From Acrasis kona (Eukaryota; Heterolobosea; Eutetramitea; Acrasida; Acrasidae): a DNA stretch of 64,000 nucleotides. Shown piece by piece: positions 51,886 to 61,703 of this stretch. The position numbers and the translations under genes are program-made. The notes beneath the pieces are model-generated. The model made no database searches and was not told the origin of the DNA. It saw only the letters and a program-made list of their open reading frames with translations. Within the stretch, counting starts at the first letter, position 1. The number at the start of each line of letters is the position of its first letter. The stretch is from NCBI GenBank assembly GCA_026419775.2, contig JAOPGA020000923.1:1-64000 (forward strand), in the 5' to 3' direction.

Positions 51886-54234
51886 CTATGCGAAAATCTC
51901 CTTCATTTGACAATAATCAAGAAGGGAGCTGTACATTGCATTAGTGAACGCTGGACTTGTTTTAAACTTATTGTGTATGGGGCCTATAACATAATAAATA
52001 GTACTAAGTACATCCTCAACCACATCCCTAGGTTGCGTTCTTGATGTTTTTAAATTATCAACCAAAGTGACAACTGAGGACCTTATTCTGTTCACCGACG
52101 ACGGGTCACAAAAGTCGTTTATTATTTGAAAAGCCTTTTCAGCCTTCCGACATTCCGATAATTCTGTCCAAGCCTTGAACTCATTAAGACAACCCTCCCT
52201 CCTACAAAACTCTGCAAAAGCTGGTCTAATGGCAAGGTGGTCATCGATTGTGTCGTAAAAGTTCCAAGTGTTGGATATAATCTCACACATGGACATCCTT
52301 CTTTTCATTACGTGTTGTGTTCTTAGCAATTGCTTGTCATCACAACCAGTCGAGTCAATAAAACTATTTAACAATACCAAGCCTTTTGTGTATTCTCTCA
52401 ACATGATCTTCCTAATTGCAGCACCATACTTTTTATCTGGCTTATCGCCAAGATTAACGTGGTAAGCATCTATATGTGCGGAGGTGTCATGAATATCGTC
52501 ATAACTCAAACGACCAACAAAAGACACTTGTTGGTTGTTATATTTTTTAGTTAAGAACAAGAGATCGTACACTGGTTTACTAATAACAATTTTCATATCT
52601 TGTCTTGAATGTCTCACAAGGCTTAATTTTCCCAAAATTACCAACTGATCAGAAAATAAAATCGGAAGTAAACTTTCAGAATCACCGACTAGTCCTAACA
52701 CGGCGCTACAATGATGCATGTTGATGTGAACGGATTCAAACCCCTCCATCTCATCATGAATGTCCATAGCGGCGCGCATAGCACAAGTTTCATCTTCAAA
52801 AAAACAAACAAGATCAACACCATCACACCGATAAACGGTGCCATTATAACTTTTTATTACATACTTCACTCTGACGAAGAACTCTTGTATTGTAACAATT
52901 GTGCTGTTGGTCAATTCAAAATTATTCAGCACAATAGACATGAACACAAAAGAGGATCTAACCCCTTCTTTCGCCACGGCGGCCTTTGAAATATCTTGAT
53001 TAATAAATCGAAGGAAGTCCTCTGGTAGCAATCTCATTAAAATCTTAATCTTCTTCTCAGCTTTTCTACGGTCTTTGGACACCCTCATCATGTTACCAAA
53101 AATGTAAAGAATAATACAACCAAAAATACTAAGGAACCAAATTACACACCCACACATAATTCCTACATACGGATCAATACTGTTGGAATGTTTATTAATA
53201 GTAAATTGAGTAGGAATGAAGCAAATAATCCATACACGGTCCGCAAACATTATTGTATAATTCACCAAAAAGGGTGATGGTAAAATGTAATTTTCATAAT
53301 TTTCTCTTGCAGTCATGTCATGTAATGTAACGTATGTCCCATTCGAAGAATCTCCATATTGTCCTGTATTGAACATGAATGATGAATCAAAGTCCGTAGC
53401 GTTAAGATCGTACAATGCAACGGTTGATTCCTTCCACAAGTAACTAACGGACTGTCCAAGTATGACACTTGTTTGAAAGACTGGTACGGCCATACCAATT
53501 AAAATGTTTCCTGGTTGTTTGTAAGAAGGACAGTATTGTAGGCTGCCTCTGAACGCAGGACCTGTTGTTGAAGCCGTTAAAAGTTGAGGCGAGCCTGCGA
53601 TGTTTCCGGTGGAGATTGCCTTATTAATGATGGGAACACGACTTGGATCGGAATAGTGGTCGAAACCAACTAATGTAACACCCTCGCTCGGAGAATACCT
53701 TGTGACTGGGAAGTAAGCGGGTTGGTTGGGTATGAGAGGTGCTACGGCACCATTCAACCGGGATGTAATGTTAAAATTTGAATAAACTCCTCCGGCTTTT
53801 CGTTCTTGTTCTGTGAAGGAATCAATTTGACTTGGTTGTACAAACTTTACGTAGTACATTCTTTGTAGTGTGTTTGGAAAGATACCGCTTGGATGTGTGT
53901 ATGAGATGAATTGTCTTTCTGATACATCTCCGTCTGTTATTGCCAAGAGCTGAGCGGTTCTTTGGACGGTGGCTTTCGTATCGTTTAATGATGTTTGAAA
54001 AATTGTCTTTGCTACTCCTGTAATGTATGTAAAATCTTCTATTTGTTTCATTTTCATGCTCGCCACCGCAAGGTAATAACCACAGACTGCAATAATAATA
54101 CATATAAAGGATGTGAAAATCCATATCATGAAGGGCACAATGTTATCTCTAGTAGGTGTGTATAAAACATGATTCTCTTTTCTTTTTGTGTATTGTTCGA
54201 CGACTTCATCTCGAGCCTTCTTCTCTCTTCTCAT
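51886..54234 (-). CDS. CHASE sensor with degenerate cyclase domain and RGS domain
   Basis: 782 residues, single exon. Order: basic cytosolic N-terminus, TM1 (about 32-56), extracellular CHASE domain (60-340; AYFPVTRYSPSEGVTLVGF, STGNIAGSPQLL), TM2 (about 352-378), a class III cyclase-like fold (405-600; LPEDFLRFINQD, FMSIVLNNFELTNST, YRCDGVDLVCFFED), and a helical C-terminal domain like RGS (about 655-775; FAEFCRREGCLNEFKAW). In the cyclase fold, the first metal-binding Asp is missing (SIVLNNF in place of FADxxxFT), so it is probably catalytically dead. CHASE binds small ligands; RGS accelerates G-alpha GTPase. The protein would link an outside ligand to G-protein signalling. Confidence 0.75.
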   Translation of the reverse strand: MRREKKARDEVVEQYTKRKENHVLYTPTRDNIVPFMIWIFTSFICIIIAVCGYYLAVASMKMKQIEDFTYITGVAKTIFQTSLNDTKATVQRTAQLLAITDGDVSERQFISYTHPSGIFPNTLQRMYYVKFVQPSQIDSFTEQERKAGGVYSNFNITSRLNGAVAPLIPNQPAYFPVTRYSPSEGVTLVGFDHYSDPSRVPIINKAISTGNIAGSPQLLTASTTGPAFRGSLQYCPSYKQPGNILIGMAVPVFQTSVILGQSVSYLWKESTVALYDLNATDFDSSFMFNTGQYGDSSNGTYVTLHDMTARENYENYILPSPFLVNYTIMFADRVWIICFIPTQFTINKHSNSIDPYVGIMCGCVIWFLSIFGCIILYIFGNMMRVSKDRRKAEKKIKILMRLLPEDFLRFINQDISKAAVAKEGVRSSFVFMSIVLNNFELTNSTIVTIQEFFVRVKYVIKSYNGTVYRCDGVDLVCFFEDETCAMRAAMDIHDEMEGFESVHINMHHCSAVLGLVGDSESLLPILFSDQLVILGKLSLVRHSRQDMKIVISKPVYDLLFLTKKYNNQQVSFVGRLSYDDIHDTSAHIDAYHVNLGDKPDKKYGAAIRKIMLREYTKGLVLLNSFIDSTGCDDKQLLRTQHVMKRRMSMCEIISNTWNFYDTIDDHLAIRPAFAEFCRREGCLNEFKAWTELSECRKAEKAFQIINDFCDPSSVNRIRSSVVTLVDNLKTSRTQPRDVVEDVLSTIYYVIGPIHNKFKTSPAFTNAMYSSLLDYCQMKEIFA

Positions 54235-54731
54235 GAATGTTAAGAGCTTTCAACAATCACCACGTTCGGGATGTGGATCATGCTTTTTTAGAAGGAATCA
54301 AATCGTCGAGGATAATTGACTTATAAATGGTCCACACCAGGACGTATGACAAGCGGAGATTTAGTATACATGTAGTTTGAATAATTACATTTGGGCGATT
54401 TCGACATAAGCAATATGACATTTAAATGAAAATTTTATTGCGCAGAGTAGATTCAAGTACTAATAGCATCTCACAGTGTTCCATCTTTATTTTGTGTCCA
54501 AATTGGCAGGGTTCGTTTATATACAGATCGTTAAAAGCCAAAGTGTTATCATAATAGTTGTCATAAATGATGAATGTATTTATTCATTATTATGCCACGT
54601 CATTTCAACATGCGTATCCATGCGGCTTTTGTTTCCAATAATAAATTACTATTGTAACATTCATCCACAAATAAGACCAATACAGAGAAATGTTCATTTA
54701 TTGTACAATTGAGTCATGATGATCAAAGTAT
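54235..54731 (-). other. intergenic region
   Basis: About 500 bases of AT-rich spacer upstream of the CHASE-RGS gene and downstream of the next minus gene. A 78-codon plus frame at 54476-54712 is hydrophobic and lacks features; not called. Confidence 0.3.
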
Positions 54732-55745
54732 TCATTCTACCCACTCACCCAATCGAATCTTTGTTTCTCCACGCTTTTTATGAATCGAGTATCGGCTCAA
54801 TTCGAAAGTTTCATAAGCCTTATGAGCATGAGCAGCCGCACATGCATGTAAAGGCAACGATGAAGCAACAATAGCGTCGCTTCTACAAGTCCAGATGCAT
54901 GTGGCTAAATTATGACCAGTAATTTTATTAGGCCTTCCGTACCAATACATCATGAGTCCACCAGAATTTACGGCCTCCTCATGCGCTCGTCTATCGTCTT
55001 CATACAAATTTATACTTTCGCTTCCCATGCGCCTCTTTGATCTAAAAACAACGCCATACCATTTGTACTCAATCTCTATCGGTAGCTCTGGCAATTCATC
55101 CCAATTGAACAGGCGCTTGATGAGTGCCAAATTGACAGCAGCAGACAATGATGTAGATGGTGTAAAGGCGGGACATTGCTCCATCTGCATGTCGTCATCT
55201 AAAGGGTGAGGGACAAATGTAGGTTTTCCGTCAATGGGCGAAATGGCGTACCCATTCGAATAGTCATCAGTAAGTGGATGTAGAAAATGTAGCGAGTTCC
55301 ATAAATGGAACGATTCTTTATTGAGTTCTGGCAGACGAGCCCTCGTGTAATGTAAACCGAGCTCCGATGCTATATTTTGGTCTTGGTGAGTACCTGGTAT
55401 CAACTCGCCGTCTGGTTGTACGGTCAGGTAATCAAGGTTGCGACCGTCGCATGCTGAGTGAGCTATTTCATCAAACTCTCCTTCTGCAAGTGGCAAGCGG
55501 GACATGATGGGCAGAGTGGGTTCCCTTGGCACTTCCTCGAATACAAGAGGAGCAAGCGGTTCGTTCTTGGCTGACGCCTTGATTATACCGACGGGTAGTT
55601 GAACGTGCATGGAAAGTATGTTAAGCACGATTCTCATAAGGTGGCGAGAGGTTTGTACCAACTTGTTGCGAAGTCCCTGTAGCATTAGTTTAGTGTTGGG
55701 ATAAGCATTCCACAAGAGTTTGAAAAGGAAGGAAACTACATTCAT
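54732..55745 (-). CDS. UPF0643-like protein
   Basis: 337 residues. The C-terminal half carries AHEEAVNSGGLMMYWYGRP, NLATCIWTCRSDAIVASSL and YETFELSRYSIHKKRGE, which resemble fungal UPF0643 proteins of unknown function. The N-terminus has an amphipathic helix (MNVVSFLFKLLWNAYP). Secretion is unlikely. The match is from memory of the family pattern, so moderate confidence only. Confidence 0.5.
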   Translation of the reverse strand: MNVVSFLFKLLWNAYPNTKLMLQGLRNKLVQTSRHLMRIVLNILSMHVQLPVGIIKASAKNEPLAPLVFEEVPREPTLPIMSRLPLAEGEFDEIAHSACDGRNLDYLTVQPDGELIPGTHQDQNIASELGLHYTRARLPELNKESFHLWNSLHFLHPLTDDYSNGYAISPIDGKPTFVPHPLDDDMQMEQCPAFTPSTSLSAAVNLALIKRLFNWDELPELPIEIEYKWYGVVFRSKRRMGSESINLYEDDRRAHEEAVNSGGLMMYWYGRPNKITGHNLATCIWTCRSDAIVASSLPLHACAAAHAHKAYETFELSRYSIHKKRGETKIRLGEWVE

Positions 55746-55972
55746 TCAATGTTAATCCGGTTTGGATTATGTAAAATTGTGCGTACCTAAGCATGCAGAC
55801 AAGGCGAGCAACAGGGGTACTTCCATACCTACTCGCTACCTAAAGACTTTTTTATTTTTTTGATACACACAAGATTGCAGGATATCCGCCGAAATAAAGG
55901 AGTTTTTAGTACCAACTTACTTAATTTGTCCTATTGGTACATTAAAGATTCGTTAAAACTGTTACAAAAAGG

Positions 55973-57088
55973 ATGAACAAGTTCCTGTTCATTCAGGTCT
56001 TGGTGGTGGTGGCTACTTTTGCGCAAGTTCCACCGGAATTTAAAAACTTTCAGATTAGTTTGGTGAACTATGCGTCGTGGGTAAGGATTAGAATATTTGT
56101 ACAAAATTAATAAAACATTAAGGATGACAGCTACCAATTGATGACGTTAGGAAATGTTAAGAGTTTCGTCGATTTAAATTTGTTTCCTTCTTCGGTAGCA
56201 GCTCTACCAGCAAACTTTATTGTGAGCATTTTGTACGTTCAATGAATTAACACTTGGTAGGGTTACTATTATTTAAACGGAACATCTCTTTTTACATTGG
56301 GTTATGATATTACCCCTTCACCTGTTCCAGCACAAATACCATCCTTCTTTGAAAGTCTCAACTCAAGCGTCATCAACACTTTAAACCAATCAATGACAGC
56401 AAGATACGCAGCTTACATTCCTTACAACAACAAGACATTGATGGTGATTGGAGCACCCATTTTAAAAACAGACAATTCTGGACCTTCAGCAGGTTACATT
56501 GTTTTTGGACTATACCAAGATTTATTACCAAGTTACCTTCAGTACTTTACCGGACTGGCAGTCAACTTTGCCGTTTGGGATCCTTCATATGACCTAATGA
56601 ATAATGGATCACCAACCGAAGTTGAGAACTTTATGAGCAGAAACTTTCAATACTACACTTTGAGGAATTTTGAGTTGAACTTCATGGTATGTTTTCTTTT
56701 TCGTTCTTTTACTAAACATGAACAGGCCTACTATTATCCTAATGGAAACATTCTCTTTAGAATAGGATTTGATCTCACTAGCGGTCAACTCTTCACTACA
56801 CTTTCATTACCCATGCTAATGTTAAACCCACCAAATACGTTATTAGAAAGTATGAAGAACTCAAAGTACAGGTACTATAGTACGACGCAGTATAGAGGAA
56901 GAGCAGTTGACGTTGTTGGCGCTCCAATCACAAAGGCTTCTGGACAGGACACTAATGGGTTCTTGTTGTTTGGTAAGTTCCAAAACACAACTACGCCACT
57001 GCAACCAGACAACTCTTCGCCCTCCACAAGAGCACTCGGTATGACCCAATTGTTGATAATGATTTGTTTGTACATGATCTTTTTGTAA
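55973..57088 (+). CDS. secreted tandem CHASE4-like protein, GPI-type tail
   Basis: Exons 55973-56080, 56123-56221, 56261-56686 and 56726-57088 (introns 42, 39, 39 nt) give 331 residues. A signal peptide (MNKFLFIQVLVVVATFAQ) leads to two CHASE4-like units: one with GYYYLNGTSLFTLGYD and MVIGAPILKTDNSGPSAG, the second with AYYYPNGNILFRIGFD and VDVVGAPITKASGQDTNG. Introns 2 and 3 sit at the same place in the two units, immediately before the YYY motif. The end is hydrophobic (MTQLLIMICLYMIFL) without a cytosolic tail. CHASE4 normally feeds a kinase or cyclase, but none is attached here. The last 39-nt intron is in frame and could be read through. Confidence 0.75.
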
Positions 57089-57222
57089 AAATAAAATTTA
57101 TTTGTGCGACTTATAACAATGATGACTTTGGTTTTGACGATTCGCCTCACAAAGACCAGTCCATTTGAGCCGACTATATCCCAAGACCATAATTCTGACA
57201 ACGAGGACGACCAACAAGGTGC

Positions 57223-57710
57223 TTGCAGAGATCTCCTCCAACCAACTTTAAAGAAATTTTTTTGATGGTATCAAGTGCTGTCATCCCTATAATGTTTATT
57301 GTACACTACTCAGATTCTTCTAGTCGCAATAATGTTACATTGATTGGCGAGCAGCATAACTTGTTGGTGGCAGTAATCAATGAATGGGAATTATCAGAAT
57401 TAAATTCTACAGAAGTTGTTAAGCTGCAACTTGCTTTGGTCTAGACAAAAACTATTTGCTTGTTGTGGAATGGTCTCCCACTTGAAATCCCAAAGACCGC
57501 TGTATCACTAACCAAACACTGGGGAAAGGCTGCACGTCAAAAGCATCAAGCGTCCATAACGTGAAGAATGCATTTTTTGAGTATAGCAGAAATGTAGGTG
57601 GTTTGCTAAGAGTGGTGAGCGAAACAGAATACATTAGGCATAGAACAATTGTTCAAGGCACATCAGAGTTTAAAGCAATGTTGCAAACCTGTAGCGAAGA
57701 AGTTCTTTAG
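57223..57710 (+). pseudogene. decayed gene fragment
   Basis: Two protein-like frames lie in line but cannot be joined by a canonical splice: 57223-57444 (MVSSAVIPIMFIVHYSDSS, NLLVAVINEWELSEL) and about 57487-57710 (KNAFFEYSRNVGGLLRVVS, FKAMLQTCSEEVL). An upstream frame near 57120-57262 ends in TGA. At least one frameshift is needed. Family unknown. Confidence 0.4.
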
Positions 57711-57912
57711 GGTAGTAAATTAAGGTTGGAATAAATCTTAACAATAAAATCATCTTCATTCTTTGGTATCAATGTTTATCGCGTTTGCGTTCTGATTCAA
57801 TGTTGTATGATTTGCATGTCTCCCATTAACGTTGGACGAACGCCTCATTTGATTAACGTCCATCCCAACACTTCTTATAATTTTGTAAAGACTTCGACCA
57901 ACTTCAAAAAGA

Positions 57913-59427
57913 ATGTATACGTACTCCTCAAGTTCAAACACAGACCCTGCCGTTGAGATACTAGAAATCAGGGATTACAAAAGGGATACGCACTTACACA
58001 TAAACGTCAACAACAGTATTCACTTTTTAGTTAATAGGGAATTTATTGCCCAAAAAATGAAGTTCTTCGCAGAAAATTCTCTACCCTTAGAACCCGAGTA
58101 CAAGTTTTGCACTAACAAGTCAGGAGAATTGGCAATACAAAATGTATTAAATTACATTCACGGGCAGGCAGTTGGCTTTAATATTGAACAACTCGTATGG
58201 ATGCTAACAATTTCAGATGCCTTGCTGTTCGACTCACTATCAAAAAGTCTCTATAAAATGATAGAATTATTTGATGCTAAGAAGTTCATGGAACAGGTGT
58301 TGTTATGGAGGGGATCAGAATACACTTTTCAAATAGGATTAGATGTGGAACTCAAGTATTGGAGATTAGCTTTGCCACAATTACTAAGCGTGATTAATAC
58401 TCATGACAAACTATTTTCAAGCATTCCAGAAGTAATACTATTAGAAATAAATCAAAATCGCGGAGGGATAAGCGAAGATGATTGGTTTTGGTTGATTGAT
58501 ATTTGGATAAAAAACAACCAATATACTAATCCTGAAGATTTATATTTGCTCATCGAACCCTCAAGGTTGTCCAAAAGATGTTGGATTGACTATTGTACCC
58601 ACCCAGACATTCCTTTAATTCTTAGAAAAATAGCAAGTAAACTTGATCAAAACAACCAACCAATCGGAGAGAAGAGAACTACAAATCAAGGAAATAAGCA
58701 CAACCAATTTGACCGTTTGTACTTTGAACTTGACTTTGACATTCTATATAGTATGTTATGCTTTATTATCAAATCGTCAAAAGATGATGTTTTATCTTTA
58801 AAGCTCAAGGAAAATCTAATGTTTCTTTCTAAATCAAAAGAAGTACAACAGACACTATACAAAGCAATTAAGGAGTTAACTAGCGACAACAGTGAAGCTA
58901 ATATCTTTTATCAATATGTACACTTTAATGTGATGGACCGTGAAATTTGGTCTGATTTAATAGACACACAACAATTGTCCGATGATTTGTTCCGTACTTG
59001 TTTTTTAATGAAGGAGCGAACTTTATTTGATTTAATTTCTTGTGAGGTTGGCATTTTATCTTACTTTTTAAAAAACTGCCATAAGAATGTTATTAAAATT
59101 AATAAAGAACATATTAACAAAGCATTTAGCTTGATAGAAGGAGGTTGGGGAGTTGAATATCTACCAAAATTAAATGACCCCTATATTAATATTGATTCAA
59201 AAAATGCATCCATAAAATTTATTCCAAAATATATCACTATTACCACCGATAATCCAAAAAGTGATGTTAAAATTTTATGTATGAGCCGTTTTCTACATCT
59301 TACTAAGGTGGACAAAAATACTTTTGAATTCAAATCACCAAAATACATTACTGAAATGACTCTAAGCATAGAATGTGATTCTAGATGTTGCCTTGAAATT
59401 TTTGGTAATGTAAGGAGTGCCAAATAA
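57913..59427 (+). CDS. BTB-like domain protein
   Basis: 504 residues, single exon. The N-terminus resembles a BTB fold (HINVNNSIHFLVNREFIA, FFAENSLPLEPEYKF, VLNYIHGQAVGFNIEQL), followed by a BACK-like helical region (150-260), further helices, and a beta-rich C-terminal part (INIDSKNASIKFIPKYITI). No Kelch repeats. A Cullin-3 adaptor role is possible. The BTB match is weak in its first strand. Confidence 0.55.
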   Translation: MYTYSSSSNTDPAVEILEIRDYKRDTHLHINVNNSIHFLVNREFIAQKMKFFAENSLPLEPEYKFCTNKSGELAIQNVLNYIHGQAVGFNIEQLVWMLTISDALLFDSLSKSLYKMIELFDAKKFMEQVLLWRGSEYTFQIGLDVELKYWRLALPQLLSVINTHDKLFSSIPEVILLEINQNRGGISEDDWFWLIDIWIKNNQYTNPEDLYLLIEPSRLSKRCWIDYCTHPDIPLILRKIASKLDQNNQPIGEKRTTNQGNKHNQFDRLYFELDFDILYSMLCFIIKSSKDDVLSLKLKENLMFLSKSKEVQQTLYKAIKELTSDNSEANIFYQYVHFNVMDREIWSDLIDTQQLSDDLFRTCFLMKERTLFDLISCEVGILSYFLKNCHKNVIKINKEHINKAFSLIEGGWGVEYLPKLNDPYINIDSKNASIKFIPKYITITTDNPKSDVKILCMSRFLHLTKVDKNTFEFKSPKYITEMTLSIECDSRCCLEIFGNVRSAK

Positions 59428-59559
59428 AATTAAAACAATTTGTTCAAGTAGTGATTTATCAATACTTTGCTCAGTATTTAGAGACAACTCTCTGTCACCA
59501 TCAGTTGTATTGAACGAAACGTTTCCACTTGCTAATGCTTCGCAAGGTCAGGGGTTGCT

Positions 59560-59970
59560 TTAAACGAAATATTGGAACAGATTAACTTTTTGGTTAAAAA
59601 TTGAATGATTAATTATCGCCAACTTGATCTCCTTCATATTAATATCAGTCTTCTTTCCTAAACAGTTTCTTACAACAGTGTAATACAACATCCCTCTGTT
59701 TGGACGAATGGCATCAAGGCACTTGATAATGTTCTTCATATCCAACTTACCATCAACAGTGTAGTCTTGCGATTGTATTATAGATAGGGAAGCGGCATGA
59801 TTATGATCGCTTACATCAATGACCAGATGGTAAAATGCAGATTGTTTTGATTAACGAATCTCAATATCACAACAGAATCCTGACTCGTTCGGTTCATATG
59901 TCTTTACCCCGAATTTTCTCCTTTGTCATAAATGTCCACAATGATATCAATCGTTTGGTAGTGGTAACAA
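59560..59970 (-). pseudogene. decayed gene of unknown family
   Basis: Read on the minus strand from about 59970: YHYQTIDIIVDIYDKGENSG, then a shift of frame, VKTYEPNESGFCCDIEIR, a TAA stop at about 59851, and SAFYHLVIDVSDHNHAASL, DYTVDGKLDMKNIIKCLDA, RGMLYYTVVRNCLGKKTD down to the stop at 59560. The run is clearly coding in origin but carries one frameshift and one stop. I do not recognise the family. Confidence 0.5.
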
Positions 59971-60178
59971 TTACAAAGTAGATGGAATTGCAGCGAGGCA
60001 AATAAACACGAGGGGCCTATTAAGATTACCAAAGTTTTTAGGTAATCAATGCCTCTGAGGGAATTAGGATGGAATTACCATCAGTGGTCATGTAAAGGGT
60101 TTTGTATAGCGATTTTACATACATTTGTTGTTTTTAAATCTATTTCTAATAACTCTCATTGAGTCGTTGCATATTAAA
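59971..60178 (+). other. spacer left of the TIR element
   Basis: AT-rich sequence with no gene. It leads into the left inverted repeat at 60179. Confidence 0.3.
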
Positions 60179-60373
60179 GGGAAAGTGCAGGAATCAGCCA
60201 ACGCGTGAGTGGGTGGGGAAATTTTTTTAAAAAATCAGCATGAGGGGGTGGGTGTTGGTAAAAAGTCAGTTTGAGGGTTTTTATATTTACTATCAGCACA
60301 CATTGGGTGGGTAATTCTGACGAAATCACAATCAAGGTGGGTTTGACACATAAGCTGATTCCTGCACTTTCCC
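60179..60373. mobile_element. 195-bp element with 20-bp perfect terminal inverted repeats
   Basis: The left end GGGAAAGTGCAGGAATCAGC (60179-60198) is the exact reverse complement of the right end (60354-60373). Inside are about five degenerate units of 32-40 bases, each carrying a TCAGC-like start and a G-rich core (GAGTGGGTGGGG, GAGGGGGTGGGTG, GAGGG, TTGGGTGGG, AAGGTGGG). No coding frame. It resembles a MITE; the flanks share only A residues, so the target duplication is not clear. The G-tracts could form a quadruplex. Confidence 0.75.
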
Positions 60374-60484
60374 AAAAGCTCTACATTTCCTGATAAGCAT
60401 TTCCAATTACCAGCACGTTAAAAGGATTTCATTGGCCTCCTCAACAATAGAACATGATTGAAATTCTGATGTCCTTGATGTTTG

Positions 60485-60585
60485 GTGTTGTAATGAGTTA
60501 CATACTTGCGGTCAATTAAAGAATGCATGTGCATCCGAGGAACTCCGGCCACAGTAAAAGGGATAGATTGTGAAACAAATAAATT
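60485..60585 (-). repeat. dispersed repeat, copy B
   Basis: Inverted copy of 2640-2752, 58 kb away. It lacks the two bases that make the TATA-like element in copy A and has a 2- to 4-base gap in three places. Confidence 0.7.
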
Positions 60586-61117
60586 AAATTTATTGATCGT
60601 ATAACACCGTGTACTTATTATACCAGTCTAAACGATTATTTATTACATTTGGACCTCAACAACGCAGAATTTTAGTCCACAGCTCAAGTCATTTATTCTC
60701 TTTTTTCAAAGTCAAAGAAAACAGCCGGTTGATGCAACGACCACGAGCGAAAGTGGACTCACGAAGGAAAGAGTGGAGTGAAAAGTTTGAAATTAATTGC
60801 AACAGCATTATAATTCGTGCAACGCGATTGTACTTTGATCCTTAAGATTATTCACAGCCGAAAAACGCTGCACGGCATTAACTAGATAACGAGGCACTAA
60901 CTAATGTGATGAATTACCACAATAATTTGAAACCAAAAAGTTTGAATTTGAATAGCAGCAAGCTCAACGTGCACACAAAAGTAACGCAACATTCAGATTC
61001 TCGTCGAGAGAAATTTATGATAGCTTGTTCCAACTAATTATCTTGAACAACGAGTTAACAATAATATATTATATTATATAGAATCAAAAAGAAGAATTTT
61101 ACTAGAATTTGAATAAT
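60586..61117 (+). other. intergenic region
   Basis: A plus frame at 60609-60845 (YLLYQSKRLFITFGPQQRR, RAKVDSRRKEWSEKFEIN) has an ATG but no recognised domain and is probably accidental. The remainder is AT-rich with an (TA)-rich tract at 61063-61081. Confidence 0.3.
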
Positions 61118-61364
61118 TTATTTGTTATGTGTCTCTGTGATTGTCCTTGTTTCTCCCTCGTGTGCTTCACCGGTGTAGTGACCTACAATACCTCCAATAA
61201 CAGCACCTGTTATGGTACCAACACCTACAAAAGTTATTAGTTGTTACTCCATTACATTGCTTACCTGGGACGATGGATCCTACAATAGCTCCTCCTATGG
61301 CGCCCTTGGCTGTGTCATTGTCGTGTGGCTTCTCTGTTCTTGTTGTTACTGTTTGTTCGACCAT
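61118..61364 (-). CDS. small glycine-zipper membrane protein
   Basis: Exons 61364-61265 and 61224-61118 around a 40-nt intron give 68 residues. A charged start (MVEQTVTTRTEKPHDNDTAK) is followed by two small-residue helices, GAIGGAIVGSIVPG and VGTITGAVIGGIVGHYTG, typical of glycine-zipper hairpins, and a charged tail (HEGETRTITETHNK). Such proteins insert in membranes and can oligomerise; related ones are stress-induced. The promoter region contains a 104-bp foldback. Confidence 0.7.
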
Positions 61365-61452
61365 GTTTATTTTTGATAAAATTATGTTCACCGATCTGCT
61401 CTGAATTTATAGATTTAAATTTAAATTCTAAAAATAGATGGAGAATATTTCC

Positions 61453-61556
61453 TTTTTAGAAGCCTTCCCTGTTACAAAGGAAGAGGGTTTTTTGTAAAGT
61501 TACAATGCTCTTGTCTTGGAACATTCTTCCTTTGTAACAGGGAAGGCTTCTAAAAA
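61453..61556. repeat. 104-bp foldback with perfect 31-bp arms
   Basis: 61453-61483 and 61526-61556 are exact reverse complements; a further A-T pair closes the stem to 32 bp, leaving a loop of about 40 bases. The arm core is AGAAGCCTTCCCTGTTACAA. It lies about 90 bases upstream of the small glycine-zipper gene. It could be a miniature foldback transposon, a small-RNA precursor or a recent insertion. Confidence 0.9.
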
Positions 61557-61703
61557 TAACACTTCCGTCAGGCCGACAATCTCATGCACAAGCGTATATA
61601 AGACTTTTTGAATGAAATAGCTTTCAACTACACTAATAATAACAATAAATAAATATTTTATTTCAACATCATTGTCGAACCAAAAGTATAATGAGACGTA
61701 TGT

